Assembly: GCA_964452725.1 (NCBI GenBank)
Contig: CAYVMX010000006.1
Coordinates: 1 to 59,246 of the forward strand
DNA length: 59,246 bases
Origin: CAYVMX01 sp964452725
GTDB taxonomy: Bacteria > Patescibacteriota > Gracilibacteria > JAHISY01
Direction of reading: 5' to 3'
Position 1 is the stretch's first letter. Each line of letters starts with the position of its first letter. The notes below the pieces were generated by a model. The model made no database searches. It was not told where the DNA came from and was given only the letters and a program-made list of their open reading frames with translations. Below are positions 8,583-17,371 of the stretch, in pieces. Position numbers and translations under genes: made by a program.

Positions 8583-10244
8583 ATGAAAGCTTCAGATTTT
8601 TTTGTTCGTTGCCTTGAGGCGGAGGGTATCAAGTATATTTTTGGTGTACCGGGCGAGGAGAATGCTGATGTGATGATGAGTCTGCTTGATTCTGAGATTG
8701 AGTTCATCACTACGCGTCATGAGCAGGGTGCGGCTTTCATGGCAGATGTCTATGGCAGACTCACTGGCAGTGTAGCGGTGTGTCTCGGTACACTCGGACC
8801 TGGTGCGACCAATCTCGTCACGGGTGTCGGCAATGGCAATATGGATCGTAGTCCGATGATGGTGGTCACGGGTCAGGGTGCGCTCAATCGATTACACAAG
8901 GAGAGCCACCAAGCGATGGATGTCATGCGAATGTTTGAGCCAATCACAAAGTGGAATGCTCAAATCAAAACACCTGATACGATCAGTGAAATCATCCGTA
9001 AGGCGAGCAAACTCGCACGCTATGAAAAACCCGGAGCGACACACGTAGAGCTACCAGAAGATGTCGCTAAGCTCGAAGTACCTGATGACTGGCAGCCATT
9101 GGTCAAGACTAAGCCACGTCGTCCAGCTCCAGATCGTCAGGCTGTACAGCAGGCTGTAGAGCTGATCAAAAATGCCAAGCTGCCATTTATCATCTCTGGT
9201 AATGGTGCGGTGCGTAAGCGTGCTTCGGCAGCTCTGCGCGAGCTCCAAGCGACGACAGGGATCTATGGTGCCAATACTTTCATGGGAAAGGGCGCGATGG
9301 GTGCGGATAGTAAATACAATCTCTCGACTGTCGGGCTACAGAGTCGCGATCATGTTTCTTGTGCTATTGAGCGAGCAGATCTAATCATCGCGATTGGTTA
9401 TGATCTGGTGGAGTATCATCCACGTCTCTGGAATCATGGCAATAAAAAAACCATTATCCATATTGATTTTGAGCCAGCAGAAGTAGATCGCTACTACAAC
9501 CCTGCGGTCGAGATCAATGGTGATATAGCTGACTCCCTACGACGTCTCAATCAAAATTTCGAAGATAAGATCGAAAAACGCCCTGATGAAAAGTATTTCG
9601 ATGAGTTGCGTGAGCGTATGTTGGCAGATATCGCAGAATACAAAGACGACACGGAGTTCCCCATCAAGCCACAGAAGATCCTCTGGGATGTGCGTCAAGC
9701 ATTGGATAAAAACGATATCCTCATCTCGGATGTCGGTGCGCACAAGATGTGGATTGCGCGCTACTTCCGCGCCAAAGATCCCAATACCGTGTTGATCCCC
9801 AACGGTTTTTGCTCGATGGGCATGGTCGTGCCGGGTGTGATCGCAGCACGACTAGTCTACCCAGATCAAAAACAAGTCAAAGTGCTCGGTATCTGCGGAG
9901 ACGGTGGCTTCCTCATGAATGTTCAAGAGCTAGAGACAGCTGTACGGCTAAAGACTCAAGTGGTGATCATGATTTGGACTGATAGTAAGTACGGTCTGAT
10001 TGAATGGAAGCAGCAAGCCCAGTTTGGCAAAACGAGTCACATTGATTTTGGTAATCCGGACTTTGTAAAGCTAGCCGAGAGCTTCGGTGCGCTGGGGTTG
10101 CGAGTCAAACAAACCAAGGACCTGCCTAAAATTCTGAAAAAAGCTTTTGCTCATGACGGACCAGTGGTGATCGACTGTCCGGTCGACTATCGGGAAAACA
10201 TGAAGCTCACCAAACGTCTTGGTGAGATCGGCTGTACTATTTAA
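8583..10244 (+). CDS. alsS: acetolactate synthase, AlsS type (TPP enzyme)
   Basis: A 553-residue thiamine-diphosphate enzyme that condenses two pyruvates into acetolactate. The N-terminal PYR domain carries the cofactor-activating E47 (TTRHEQGAAFMADVYGRLTG). The central domain spans about 190-325. The PP domain has the metal/TPP motif GDGGFLMN at 439-446. The C-terminal part (DFGNPDFVKLAESFGALGLR, then VVIDCPVDY) resembles catabolic AlsS rather than the regulated IlvB, and no IlvN regulatory subunit is nearby. It is 9 bp upstream of an aldehyde dehydrogenase gene and probably co-transcribed. The product could feed acetoin formation or, less likely here, branched-chain amino acids. Confidence 0.9.
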   Translation: MKASDFFVRCLEAEGIKYIFGVPGEENADVMMSLLDSEIEFITTRHEQGAAFMADVYGRLTGSVAVCLGTLGPGATNLVTGVGNGNMDRSPMMVVTGQGALNRLHKESHQAMDVMRMFEPITKWNAQIKTPDTISEIIRKASKLARYEKPGATHVELPEDVAKLEVPDDWQPLVKTKPRRPAPDRQAVQQAVELIKNAKLPFIISGNGAVRKRASAALRELQATTGIYGANTFMGKGAMGADSKYNLSTVGLQSRDHVSCAIERADLIIAIGYDLVEYHPRLWNHGNKKTIIHIDFEPAEVDRYYNPAVEINGDIADSLRRLNQNFEDKIEKRPDEKYFDELRERMLADIAEYKDDTEFPIKPQKILWDVRQALDKNDILISDVGAHKMWIARYFRAKDPNTVLIPNGFCSMGMVVPGVIAARLVYPDQKQVKVLGICGDGGFLMNVQELETAVRLKTQVVIMIWTDSKYGLIEWKQQAQFGKTSHIDFGNPDFVKLAESFGALGLRVKQTKDLPKILKKAFAHDGPVVIDCPVDYRENMKLTKRLGEIGCTI

Positions 10245-10253
10245 TTTTTTTGA

Positions 10254-11678
10254 ATGCCTAAACCCAAACCAATTTATCTCGCTGGTGAGTTCGTCACGAC
10301 ACAGGATACCTACGAAGTTCATTCACCGTACGATGAGTCAGTCGTGGCGACAGTTTGTCGAGCAGGGGAGTCTGAGATCGAGGCAGCTTTGGCTGCTGCG
10401 ACAGCAGTCTTTGGGACTACGAAGAAGCTAGAGCCGTATGAGCGAGCAGAGATCCTCCATGCGATCGTAGCGGGTCTACGCGAGAGTAAGGCAGAGCTAG
10501 CGCAGCTAATGGCAGCCGAAGGCGGTAAGCCGCTTACGCTCGGACAGGGTGAGGTAGAGCGAGCGATTAGTACTTTCACCGATGCGGCCGAGGAAGTGCT
10601 ACGACCAGAGGCAGAGTATCTCGATCTCGCACGCGCACAGCACTTACGTGGTCGGCGTGGACTGGTGCGACGTTTCCCTGTGGGTGTGGTGTATGGTATC
10701 GCACCGTTTAACTTCCCGCTCAATCTCGTCGCACACAAGATCGCTCCAGCTATAGCGTGTGGTTGTCCGATCGTGCTCAAGCCGAGTAGTCAGACACCAT
10801 TGACCGCGCTCAAACTGGCAGAAATCATAAACACTACAAATCTGCCCAAAGGTGCGGTCAGCATCTTGCCGATGGATCGCAAGATTGGTGACAAGCTCAA
10901 TCATGATGATCGAGTCAAAGTAATTTCATTCACAGGTAGCCCTGTCGTCGGTTGGAAGATAAATGAGAGTGCTGGCAAGAAAAAGATTGTACTTGAGCTA
11001 GGTGGCAATGCCGCAGCTGTCGTCGCACCGAGTGCTGATCTCGATCGTGCTGCTGACAAGATCAGTATCGCAGCCTTCGCAGGAGCAGGGCAGAGCTGTA
11101 TCTCGGCACAACGGATCTTCGTTCATGAGTCGGTCTATGAAGAGCTAAAGACCAAGCTGGTCAAAAAAACTGCTGCACTAGTTTGTGGTGATCCTGCCGA
11201 CGAAAAGACAACTGTCGGGCCACTGATTGATGCGAAGAACGCAGAGCGAGTCGAAGAATGGTTGAAGCAGGCAGTCGACCAAGGAGCGACGCTCCTGACA
11301 GGTGGACAACGTGAGGGCAACATCATCAAGCCAGCACTACTAGAAAATGCACCAGAGACTTGTAACGTGGTCAAAGAAGAGGTCTTTGCGCCAGTTGCCG
11401 TGCTGGCGAAGTATCAAGATTTGGACGAAGTCATCACTGATGCCAATGCTTCACGCTTCGGACTACAGGCAGGTATTTTTTCAACTGATTTTAATGAGAT
11501 CAATCACTTCTACCGTGAAGTGGAGGCAGGTGGTATCGTCGCCAACGATGTGCCGACTTTTCGTGCTGACTCGCAGCCATACGGCGGTGTGAAAGACTCG
11601 GGTGTCGGTCGTGAGGGTGTGAAGTATGCGATCCGCGATATGACAGAGGAGCGTGTACTGATCTGGGAGGAGCAGTAG
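10254..11678 (+). CDS. NAD(P)-dependent aldehyde dehydrogenase
   Basis: A 474-residue ALDH-superfamily enzyme oxidising an aldehyde to its acid. Catalytic residues are C282 (GAGQSCISAQR), general base E248 (VLELGGN), N153 (APFNFP) and K176 (VLKPSSQTP). The Rossmann cofactor region is about 145-245, and the C terminus has PYGGVKDSGVGREG. The sequence is closest in feel to the lactaldehyde or non-phosphorylating glyceraldehyde-3-phosphate dehydrogenase branch, but the substrate cannot be fixed. It is the second gene of an operon with acetolactate synthase and is followed by a terminator. Confidence 0.9.
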   Translation: MPKPKPIYLAGEFVTTQDTYEVHSPYDESVVATVCRAGESEIEAALAAATAVFGTTKKLEPYERAEILHAIVAGLRESKAELAQLMAAEGGKPLTLGQGEVERAISTFTDAAEEVLRPEAEYLDLARAQHLRGRRGLVRRFPVGVVYGIAPFNFPLNLVAHKIAPAIACGCPIVLKPSSQTPLTALKLAEIINTTNLPKGAVSILPMDRKIGDKLNHDDRVKVISFTGSPVVGWKINESAGKKKIVLELGGNAAAVVAPSADLDRAADKISIAAFAGAGQSCISAQRIFVHESVYEELKTKLVKKTAALVCGDPADEKTTVGPLIDAKNAERVEEWLKQAVDQGATLLTGGQREGNIIKPALLENAPETCNVVKEEVFAPVAVLAKYQDLDEVITDANASRFGLQAGIFSTDFNEINHFYREVEAGGIVANDVPTFRADSQPYGGVKDSGVGREGVKYAIRDMTEERVLIWEEQ

Positions 11679-11722
11679 GTACAAGGCTTGAAAGTAGTTG
11701 TAAGCTAAAGTAAGATACTGAC

Positions 11723-11758
11723 CTCTCGTGGTAACTGCCCGAGAGTTTTATTTTTCTT
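11723..11758 (+). terminator. intrinsic terminator after the aldehyde dehydrogenase gene
   Basis: CTCTCG and CGAGAG form a 6-bp stem around an 11-nt loop, followed by TTTTATTTTTCTT. It ends only seven bases before the folD start codon, so it could also influence folD expression. Confidence 0.75.
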
Positions 11759-11764
11759 CCTTCC

Positions 11765-12601
11765 ATGCAGCTGCTCGATGGTAAGGCACTCTCGTCAAAG
11801 ATCCTCGCTGAGGTGAAACAAAAGGTTGCTGCGCTGCCTGTCCAGCTTGGTTTGGCAGTTGTTTTGGTGGGAGACAATCCTGCTAGCACTACCTACGTAG
11901 CTCAAAAACGTAAAGCCGCTGAGTCGGTTGGGATTAATTTTTTCGAGATCAAATTTCCCGAGAGTGTGACGACAGAGGAGCTACTGGCAAAGATCACTGA
12001 GCTAAATGCTGATCAAAATATCCACGGTATACTCGTCCAGCTGCCACTCCCAGAGCAGGTCGACAAGGCTGCGGTACTGCCTGCGATCAGCCCTGCCAAA
12101 GATGTCGATGGCTTCCACCCGCTCAATCACGGACGCAACTTCGTAAATCTCGCCAGTGCCGTGCCGCCAGCGACTCCCGCGGGGATCATCCGCTTGCTCG
12201 ATGAGTACAAGCTCGAACTAAAAGGTAAAGAGATCGTCGTAGTCGGACACTCCAATATTGTCGGTAAACCACTCGCCATCATGCTGATCAATCGTAATGC
12301 GACGGTGACGGTTTGTCATGAATTTACAAAAGATCTGTCAGCTCATACGCGAAATGCCGATATCATAGTCTCGGCGACTGGTGTCGTGCATCTGATCAAG
12401 GCTGAGATGGTCAAAGACGGTGTAATAATCGTCGACGTCGGTGGCAAGAAAGTCGATGGTAAGCTAGTCGGTGATGTGGACTTTGCAGGTGTCAAGGAGA
12501 AGGCGGGCTATATCACGCCAGTACCGGGGGGAGTCGGTCCGATGACTGTTGCTACTTTGATGGAAAATGTTTTGCGTTGTTATAGCCAGCTAACTATTTA
12601 A
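11765..12601 (+). CDS. folD: bifunctional methylene-THF dehydrogenase/cyclohydrolase
   Basis: A 278-residue enzyme interconverting 5,10-methylene-, methenyl- and 10-formyl-tetrahydrofolate using NADP. Family signatures are clear: the catalytic Y44/K48 in TTYVAQKRKAA, the GILVQLPLP motif, KDVDGFHPLN, the nucleotide-binding VVVGHSNIVGKPLA, and the C-terminal ITPVPGGVGPMTVATLMEN. The length is normal. It leads a purine operon: purF starts 6 bp after it and purD follows, which fits its supply of 10-formyl-THF to purine synthesis. It starts immediately after a terminator hairpin, so its promoter is probably internal to that short spacer. Confidence 0.97.
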   Translation: MQLLDGKALSSKILAEVKQKVAALPVQLGLAVVLVGDNPASTTYVAQKRKAAESVGINFFEIKFPESVTTEELLAKITELNADQNIHGILVQLPLPEQVDKAAVLPAISPAKDVDGFHPLNHGRNFVNLASAVPPATPAGIIRLLDEYKLELKGKEIVVVGHSNIVGKPLAIMLINRNATVTVCHEFTKDLSAHTRNADIIVSATGVVHLIKAEMVKDGVIIVDVGGKKVDGKLVGDVDFAGVKEKAGYITPVPGGVGPMTVATLMENVLRCYSQLTI

Positions 12602-12607
12602 TTCACT

Positions 12608-14086
12608 ATGTGTGGAATCATAGGTATCTCGTCTGCCGACTCTGTAGTTGGCGATCTCTACGACGGACTGAGTACACTCCAGCACCGTGGTCAGGACGCT
12701 GCCGGCATTATGACATTCGATGGACAGCAGTTTCATAGCAAGCGCGGAGATGGACTAGTCCGTGATGTCTTCCGCTCCAAAGATGTCACACGACTCGCGG
12801 GTACGACAGGTATCGGACATGTGCGTTATCCGACTGCGGGTAGCTACGATGTGCGTGAGACACAGCCTTTCTTCGTCAATGCACCGCACGGACTATCACT
12901 CGTTCACAATGGGAATCTGACTAATACTACCAAGCTCCGTCGCGAGCTGAACCAAAAAAACATTCGTCATCTCAATACCGACTCTGACTCGGAAGTCTTG
13001 CTCAATGTTTTTGCTGAGGAGCTGTGGTATCAGCGTTTAAAGAAAACTCAGCCGAGTAAAATATTCGCCGCAGTCAAAAAAACTATGCGACGAGTGACGG
13101 GTAGCTATGCTGTCGTTGTACTGATCGCAGGACAGGGATTGCTAGCTTTTCGTGACCCACAGGGCTTGCGTCCACTGACACTCGCGAAGCGCCAAGCTGC
13201 TGCTCGCGATGAATATTTGGTGGCTTCCGAAGGCGTGACGGCGATTGCGTTGGGTTATGAAGTCCTAGGTGATATCGCACCAGGTGAGGCAGTTTTCATC
13301 TCTGATGCTGGCAAGCTTTCGCGTCAGCAATGTATGCCAATCACTTGGTCACCGTGTATTTTTGAGCACGTTTATTTGGCGAGACCAGATGCTGTGATTG
13401 ATCAAATCTCGGTTTACAAGACTCGTCTACGAGCAGGGGAGTATCTGGCCAATCAGATCAAAAAGGCCAAGCTCAAGATCGATGTAGTGGTGCCAGTGCC
13501 GGACACTAGCCGCACAGCCGCGCTGACAGTTGCTTCGGTGCTCGGAGTCAAGTATCGCGAGGGTCTGATCAAAAACCGCTATGTTGCACGGACATTTATC
13601 ATGTCGACACAGGCGAAACGCCAAAAATCAATTCGGCATAAGCTAATCCCGATTGAGCTAGAGCTACGGAAGAAAAATGTCTTACTGGTAGATGACAGTA
13701 TCGTACGCGGCAATACAAGTCGTCAGATCGTCGAAATGGTGCGCGGTGCTGGTGCGAAAAAAGTGTATCTCGCTTCGGCGAGTCCAGCGCTGAAGTATCC
13801 GTGCCCATATGGTGTAGATATGCCTAGTAAATCAGAATTCATCGCCAACAAGCTCAGCACAGAGCAGATCCGTAAAGTACTCAAAGTAGATGCGCTCTTT
13901 TATCTAGATAAAAAGAATCTCGTAAAATCTTGCCAAGCTGGCAATGCGACCATCAAAAGGTTTTGTACGGCTTGTTTCGATGGTAAATATCCTACCAAAG
14001 AGGTGACACCCAAGTATCTCGCAGACTGTGAACGTGCACGAGCTGCCAATCACGATGAGACCGAAGGTCAATTAACACTACTCTAA
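12608..14086 (+). CDS. purF: amidophosphoribosyltransferase
   Basis: A 492-residue enzyme catalysing the first committed step of purine synthesis: PRPP plus glutamine to phosphoribosylamine. It begins MCGIIGI, so the N-terminal nucleophile C2 of the glutaminase domain is exposed by simple Met removal, without the propeptide of Bacillus PurF. The LQHRGQDAAGI motif follows. The PRPP-binding motif VLLVDDSIVRGNTSRQ is at about 357-372. Cysteines in CIFEHVYLARPD, KYPCPYGVDMP and FCTACFDG match the four ligands of the [4Fe-4S] cluster in Bacillus-type enzymes. It sits between folD and purD with gaps of only a few bases. Confidence 0.97.
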   Translation: MCGIIGISSADSVVGDLYDGLSTLQHRGQDAAGIMTFDGQQFHSKRGDGLVRDVFRSKDVTRLAGTTGIGHVRYPTAGSYDVRETQPFFVNAPHGLSLVHNGNLTNTTKLRRELNQKNIRHLNTDSDSEVLLNVFAEELWYQRLKKTQPSKIFAAVKKTMRRVTGSYAVVVLIAGQGLLAFRDPQGLRPLTLAKRQAAARDEYLVASEGVTAIALGYEVLGDIAPGEAVFISDAGKLSRQQCMPITWSPCIFEHVYLARPDAVIDQISVYKTRLRAGEYLANQIKKAKLKIDVVVPVPDTSRTAALTVASVLGVKYREGLIKNRYVARTFIMSTQAKRQKSIRHKLIPIELELRKKNVLLVDDSIVRGNTSRQIVEMVRGAGAKKVYLASASPALKYPCPYGVDMPSKSEFIANKLSTEQIRKVLKVDALFYLDKKNLVKSCQAGNATIKRFCTACFDGKYPTKEVTPKYLADCERARAANHDETEGQLTLL

Positions 14087-14089
14087 GCT

Positions 14090-15442
14090 ATGAAAATCCT
14101 CCTCGTCGGCAACGGTGCACGTGAGCATGCGATTGCAGAAGCGTTGGCGCGTTCAGCTCATCAGCCTGAGCTCGTCATCTACGCCAATAAAACCAACCCA
14201 GCGCTGGTAAAGCTGGCGACTACCTATGAGCTGACGGATTCATTGCTTGATTTCGACCAGTTAAAGGCACTTGCTGAGCGCGAGCAGCCCGACTTCGCCA
14301 TCGTCGGTCCAGATGATCCGATCGGTGCTGGTGCGGCTGATGTACTAGAAGTAGCTGGTGTACCGACCGTCGCGCCGGTGGCAGAGCTGGCGCAGCTAGA
14401 GTCCTCCAAGGCTTTTACGCGACAGCTACTCAGTGATTACAATATCGAAGGTAATCCAGAGTGTATGAGCTTCCTCAAGTGGGACGACAAAATCACAGAA
14501 ACTGAAATCATGACTATGGTGGAGAACTTCTTGATCCACCTTGATGGACAGTTTGTAATCAAAGCTGATGGACTCTGTGGCGGCAAGGGCGTCAAAGTCG
14601 TGGGTGATCACCTAGCTGGTATCAAAGATGGACTACACTACGCCCACAAGTGTCTCACAGAAGATGGCAAAGTAATCATAGAAGAGAAATTAGTAGGAGA
14701 GGAGTTTAGCTATATGTTCGTCACCGATGGTCACACACTTGCGGCTATGCCAGTCGTCCAAGATCACAAGCGAGCCTTCGAGGGTGACAAAGGTCCAAAT
14801 ACAGGTGGCATGGGTAGCTATTCAGATGCTACTCATTCATTGCCATTTCTCTCTGAGCAAGACATCGCCAGCGCGACCAAGATGACCGAGGAGGTGCTCG
14901 TAGCGCTCAAGCAAAAGACTGGCAAACTCTTCCGTGGTGTCATGTATGGTGGCTTCATGGCGACCGCCTATGGTGTCAAGCTAATCGAATACAATGCTCG
15001 CTTCGGCGATCCAGAGGCTCTCAATGTCTTACCAATCCTCAAGACTGACTTTGTAGATGTTTGTCAGGCGATTTTAAACGGTACGTTGGTCGATCTACCG
15101 CTTGAGTTTGAAAAAAAGGCAACTGTGGTCAAGTATGCTGTCCCAGAGGGCTATCCAAACACTCCCAAAGCAGGAGCAGAGATCAAACTGCTCGGTATTC
15201 CCGATGGTTGTCGTGTCTACTATGCTGCCGTCGATCAGACTGCTGACGGACGACTATTGACTGGTACGAGTCGAGCACTAGCTTTCGTCGGAATCGCCGA
15301 TACTATCACTGCTGCTGAGCAGCTCGCTGAGGCTGGTGTACAGGCTGCGAGCGGACCGCTCGCACATCGTCGTGACATTGGCACATCTGCGCTCATAGAG
15401 CAGCGCATAAGGCATTTACATAATCTACGTCAGAATGTCTGA
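14090..15442 (+). CDS. purD: phosphoribosylamine-glycine ligase (GAR synthetase)
   Basis: A 450-residue ATP-grasp ligase, the second step of purine synthesis, joining phosphoribosylamine and glycine. It begins MKILLVGNGAREHAIAEAL, the family N-terminal motif. The ATP-grasp core has KADGLCGGKGV, GPNTGGMGSYSD and YNARFGDPEALNVLP. It is a little longer than usual (about 420-430) because of a short insert near residues 130-150 (KWDDKITETEI). It follows purF by 3 bp; later pathway enzymes are not in the window. Its 3' end overlaps the next gene by 8 bp. Confidence 0.97.
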   Translation: MKILLVGNGAREHAIAEALARSAHQPELVIYANKTNPALVKLATTYELTDSLLDFDQLKALAEREQPDFAIVGPDDPIGAGAADVLEVAGVPTVAPVAELAQLESSKAFTRQLLSDYNIEGNPECMSFLKWDDKITETEIMTMVENFLIHLDGQFVIKADGLCGGKGVKVVGDHLAGIKDGLHYAHKCLTEDGKVIIEEKLVGEEFSYMFVTDGHTLAAMPVVQDHKRAFEGDKGPNTGGMGSYSDATHSLPFLSEQDIASATKMTEEVLVALKQKTGKLFRGVMYGGFMATAYGVKLIEYNARFGDPEALNVLPILKTDFVDVCQAILNGTLVDLPLEFEKKATVVKYAVPEGYPNTPKAGAEIKLLGIPDGCRVYYAAVDQTADGRLLTGTSRALAFVGIADTITAAEQLAEAGVQAASGPLAHRRDIGTSALIEQRIRHLHNLRQNV

Positions 15443-15845
15443 TTGGATTATCTCAGCTGTGATTGTTTTTGTATTGGTAGATTTACTGTTGATGGCTTGG
15501 GTTTTTTACCGTCGCCGCCGCCGTCCACGTATTTCCGCTAGTGAGCTAGATTTTGTACGACGACAGTGGCAGTTGATTCGGCATGGCAATAATCCCAAGA
15601 ACGATATCCTCGAAGCTGACAAATTATTGGATTTTGTGCTCGGTAAGCAGGGTTATACAGGATCTCTAGGTGAAAAACTCAAATTAGCTAGTAAGCTATT
15701 TTCCGATTTGAATGCTGTCTGGGCAGCCCACAAACTACGAAATCGCTTGGCACATGAGCTGGATTTTCAGCCAAATAATACAGAAATCACTGCCGCACTG
15801 GCTGGATTTCATCGTGCCTTGGTTGATCTAGGAGTAAAACTCTAA
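15435..15845 (+). CDS. membrane-anchored protein with an RNxxAH motif, unknown
   Basis: A 136-residue protein: one N-terminal membrane helix (about 4-24), an Arg-rich stretch (YRRRRRPR), then a helical cytosolic domain of about 100 residues. The domain contains WAAHKLRNRLAHELDF. The R-N-x-x-A-H pattern recalls HEPN-like helical domains, but it also occurs in non-nuclease families, so no activity is assigned. The gene overlaps purD by 8 bp and is translationally coupled to it. The C terminus ends soon after a predicted amphipathic helix. Confidence 0.75.
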   Translation: MSDWIISAVIVFVLVDLLLMAWVFYRRRRRPRISASELDFVRRQWQLIRHGNNPKNDILEADKLLDFVLGKQGYTGSLGEKLKLASKLFSDLNAVWAAHKLRNRLAHELDFQPNNTEITAALAGFHRALVDLGVKL

Positions 15846-15850
15846 ATTAC

Positions 15851-15879
15851 TTGCTTTTTTGCCTATTTTATGGTAAAAT
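15851..15879 (+). promoter_or_regulatory. predicted promoter of the GspF-N-like gene
   Basis: TTGCTT, 17 nt, TAAAAT. The -10 box lies inside a perfect inverted repeat (CTATTTTA, TGG, TAAAATAG at 15863-15881). The leader to the ATG would be about 40 nt. Confidence 0.55.
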
Positions 15880-15924
15880 AGAATGAATTTGATAATTTTT
15901 TAGTTAGTTGTCAAAGCTAGTCAA

Positions 15925-17310
15925 ATGCCTACTTTTCATTACCTTGCCGTCCAGAATGCCGATAATCGTAAAATGATGGGGCAAATCGATGCAGATACTG
16001 AATCTGCTGCACGTGCAGAATTAAATAAAATGGGTTTGGCTATCTTGTCGCTCGATACCAAAGTGCCCTCTAAGAAGAAACCAAATGATAATCTGCGGAC
16101 TTTTGAGTTTGAGGCGACCGACTCTGGTAACAAATCTGTCGATGGTACGATTGAGGCTTATGATCGAGAGGCAGCTTACGATCGCCTGACGACAGAGTTT
16201 CACTTCAAAGTGACTTATATTTGCCTAGAGAGTTCTTCTGCTGCCGAAAAGAAAAAGGCACATATAGATGGAGTTGAGTCAATCATTGAAATCAAACAGG
16301 CACGTGAAAATGCTGCTGAGGTAGCTTATAAAAAAACATTTAAAGGCGGTCTCGAGGAGTTGGTAAAGAAAGCCGAAGATGCCTTCAAAAATACTGATGA
16401 AGCAGGTACTACACCAGCTACACCTGTCGCCCAAACTACAGAGTCTGCCACTGAGACGGCAGACGAGCAGCAAGATCAACAAATTGAAAAAGAGTCTGTC
16501 AAACATAAAGAGTCTGATAAAAATCCCAATACAGCCCCTGAGCGTGCCAAGCTCTCACATCCAGAAGATGAGGACACCTTTGTCAATCGTTTTGCTGATA
16601 AATTTAAGAAGTCACCCTTACAGCATAGTTGGACTGAGTGGCAATTTTCTAAATCTGGCCTACAAAAATATTGGCAAAAATTGGGTTTCGCTTCACTGGT
16701 CAAAAACATTAAGAGTAAATTTTCAACGGATGCTGATGACGAATTAGAGTTTTCTGTTGATCTCGTAGAGCCAAAGAAGACTGACTCACCAGTACAACCT
16801 CAGTCCGCGACAGCCTCTGAGATAAAGTTCAATACTGCTACAGCTAAATTATCAACATTGTTGAAGGCGGTTATTTTCCCACCAGCCGGACAGACACATG
16901 CCCAAGCTTATGCCATATTCAAGAATGCCTGCCTAACTAGGCAACAAAAAGTTCAAACTACGAGAAAGCTAAATGGTATGTTGCGTGAGTTGCATCGCGG
17001 AGCAGCTATTGAAAAATTTTGGCAAACGGCAGCCTATTTTATTAGCACGCTGGCATTCTTATATTTTACTTATTTTCTGCTTGCGAGTTTCGCTTTACAG
17101 TATGAGTGGGGAAAGTTTTCGTATTTGGCCACTGTGACGGTAGGGCATAGTACATTTATACCCTACATTACTTTTACGTTGATTTTTATACGCCTGCTGA
17201 TCAGTATTAGGTCTCATTTTACTGCTCATCGAGCTGTTGCTACTTCACTTTTGTTTACATCTGGAGCGGTGTTGCTCTTTGTAGCAGGTGTCAATGTGCT
17301 TTACACTTAG
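15925..17310 (+). CDS. membrane protein with tandem GspF/PilC-N-like repeats
   Basis: A 461-residue protein. Residues 1-48 (MPTFHYLAVQNADNRK, then GQIDADTESAARAELNKMGL) resemble the N-terminal segment of type II secretion/pilus platform proteins GspF/PilC. Residues 57-103 (RTFEFEATDSGNKSVDGTIE, then AYDREAAYDRLTTEFHF) repeat the pattern more loosely. A long polar, probably disordered linker (about 105-300, rich in Glu, Lys, Thr, Ala) follows. The C terminus has three membrane helices (about 367-391, 408-428, 437-458). The conserved GspF core is absent, so it is not an ordinary platform protein. No pilus genes are adjacent. Confidence 0.75.
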   Translation: MPTFHYLAVQNADNRKMMGQIDADTESAARAELNKMGLAILSLDTKVPSKKKPNDNLRTFEFEATDSGNKSVDGTIEAYDREAAYDRLTTEFHFKVTYICLESSSAAEKKKAHIDGVESIIEIKQARENAAEVAYKKTFKGGLEELVKKAEDAFKNTDEAGTTPATPVAQTTESATETADEQQDQQIEKESVKHKESDKNPNTAPERAKLSHPEDEDTFVNRFADKFKKSPLQHSWTEWQFSKSGLQKYWQKLGFASLVKNIKSKFSTDADDELEFSVDLVEPKKTDSPVQPQSATASEIKFNTATAKLSTLLKAVIFPPAGQTHAQAYAIFKNACLTRQQKVQTTRKLNGMLRELHRGAAIEKFWQTAAYFISTLAFLYFTYFLLASFALQYEWGKFSYLATVTVGHSTFIPYITFTLIFIRLLISIRSHFTAHRAVATSLLFTSGAVLLFVAGVNVLYT

Positions 17311-17353
17311 GTTTGATTGACTGATTTAGTGATCGCAAATCGGTTATTTTTTG

Positions 17354-17362
17354 TGCTAAACT
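17354..17362 (+). promoter_or_regulatory. extended -10 box before the Lgt-like gene
   Basis: TGCTAAACT ends 9 nt before the ATG. No good -35 is visible. The position suggests a leaderless or almost leaderless transcript. Confidence 0.5.
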
Positions 17363-17371
17363 CTCGCGCGT

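Noticed and set aside
15435..15845. HEPN toxin of a toxin-antitoxin pair
   Set aside because: RNRLAH fits the loose HEPN pattern, but the protein is membrane-anchored, is coupled to purD, and has no antitoxin partner.
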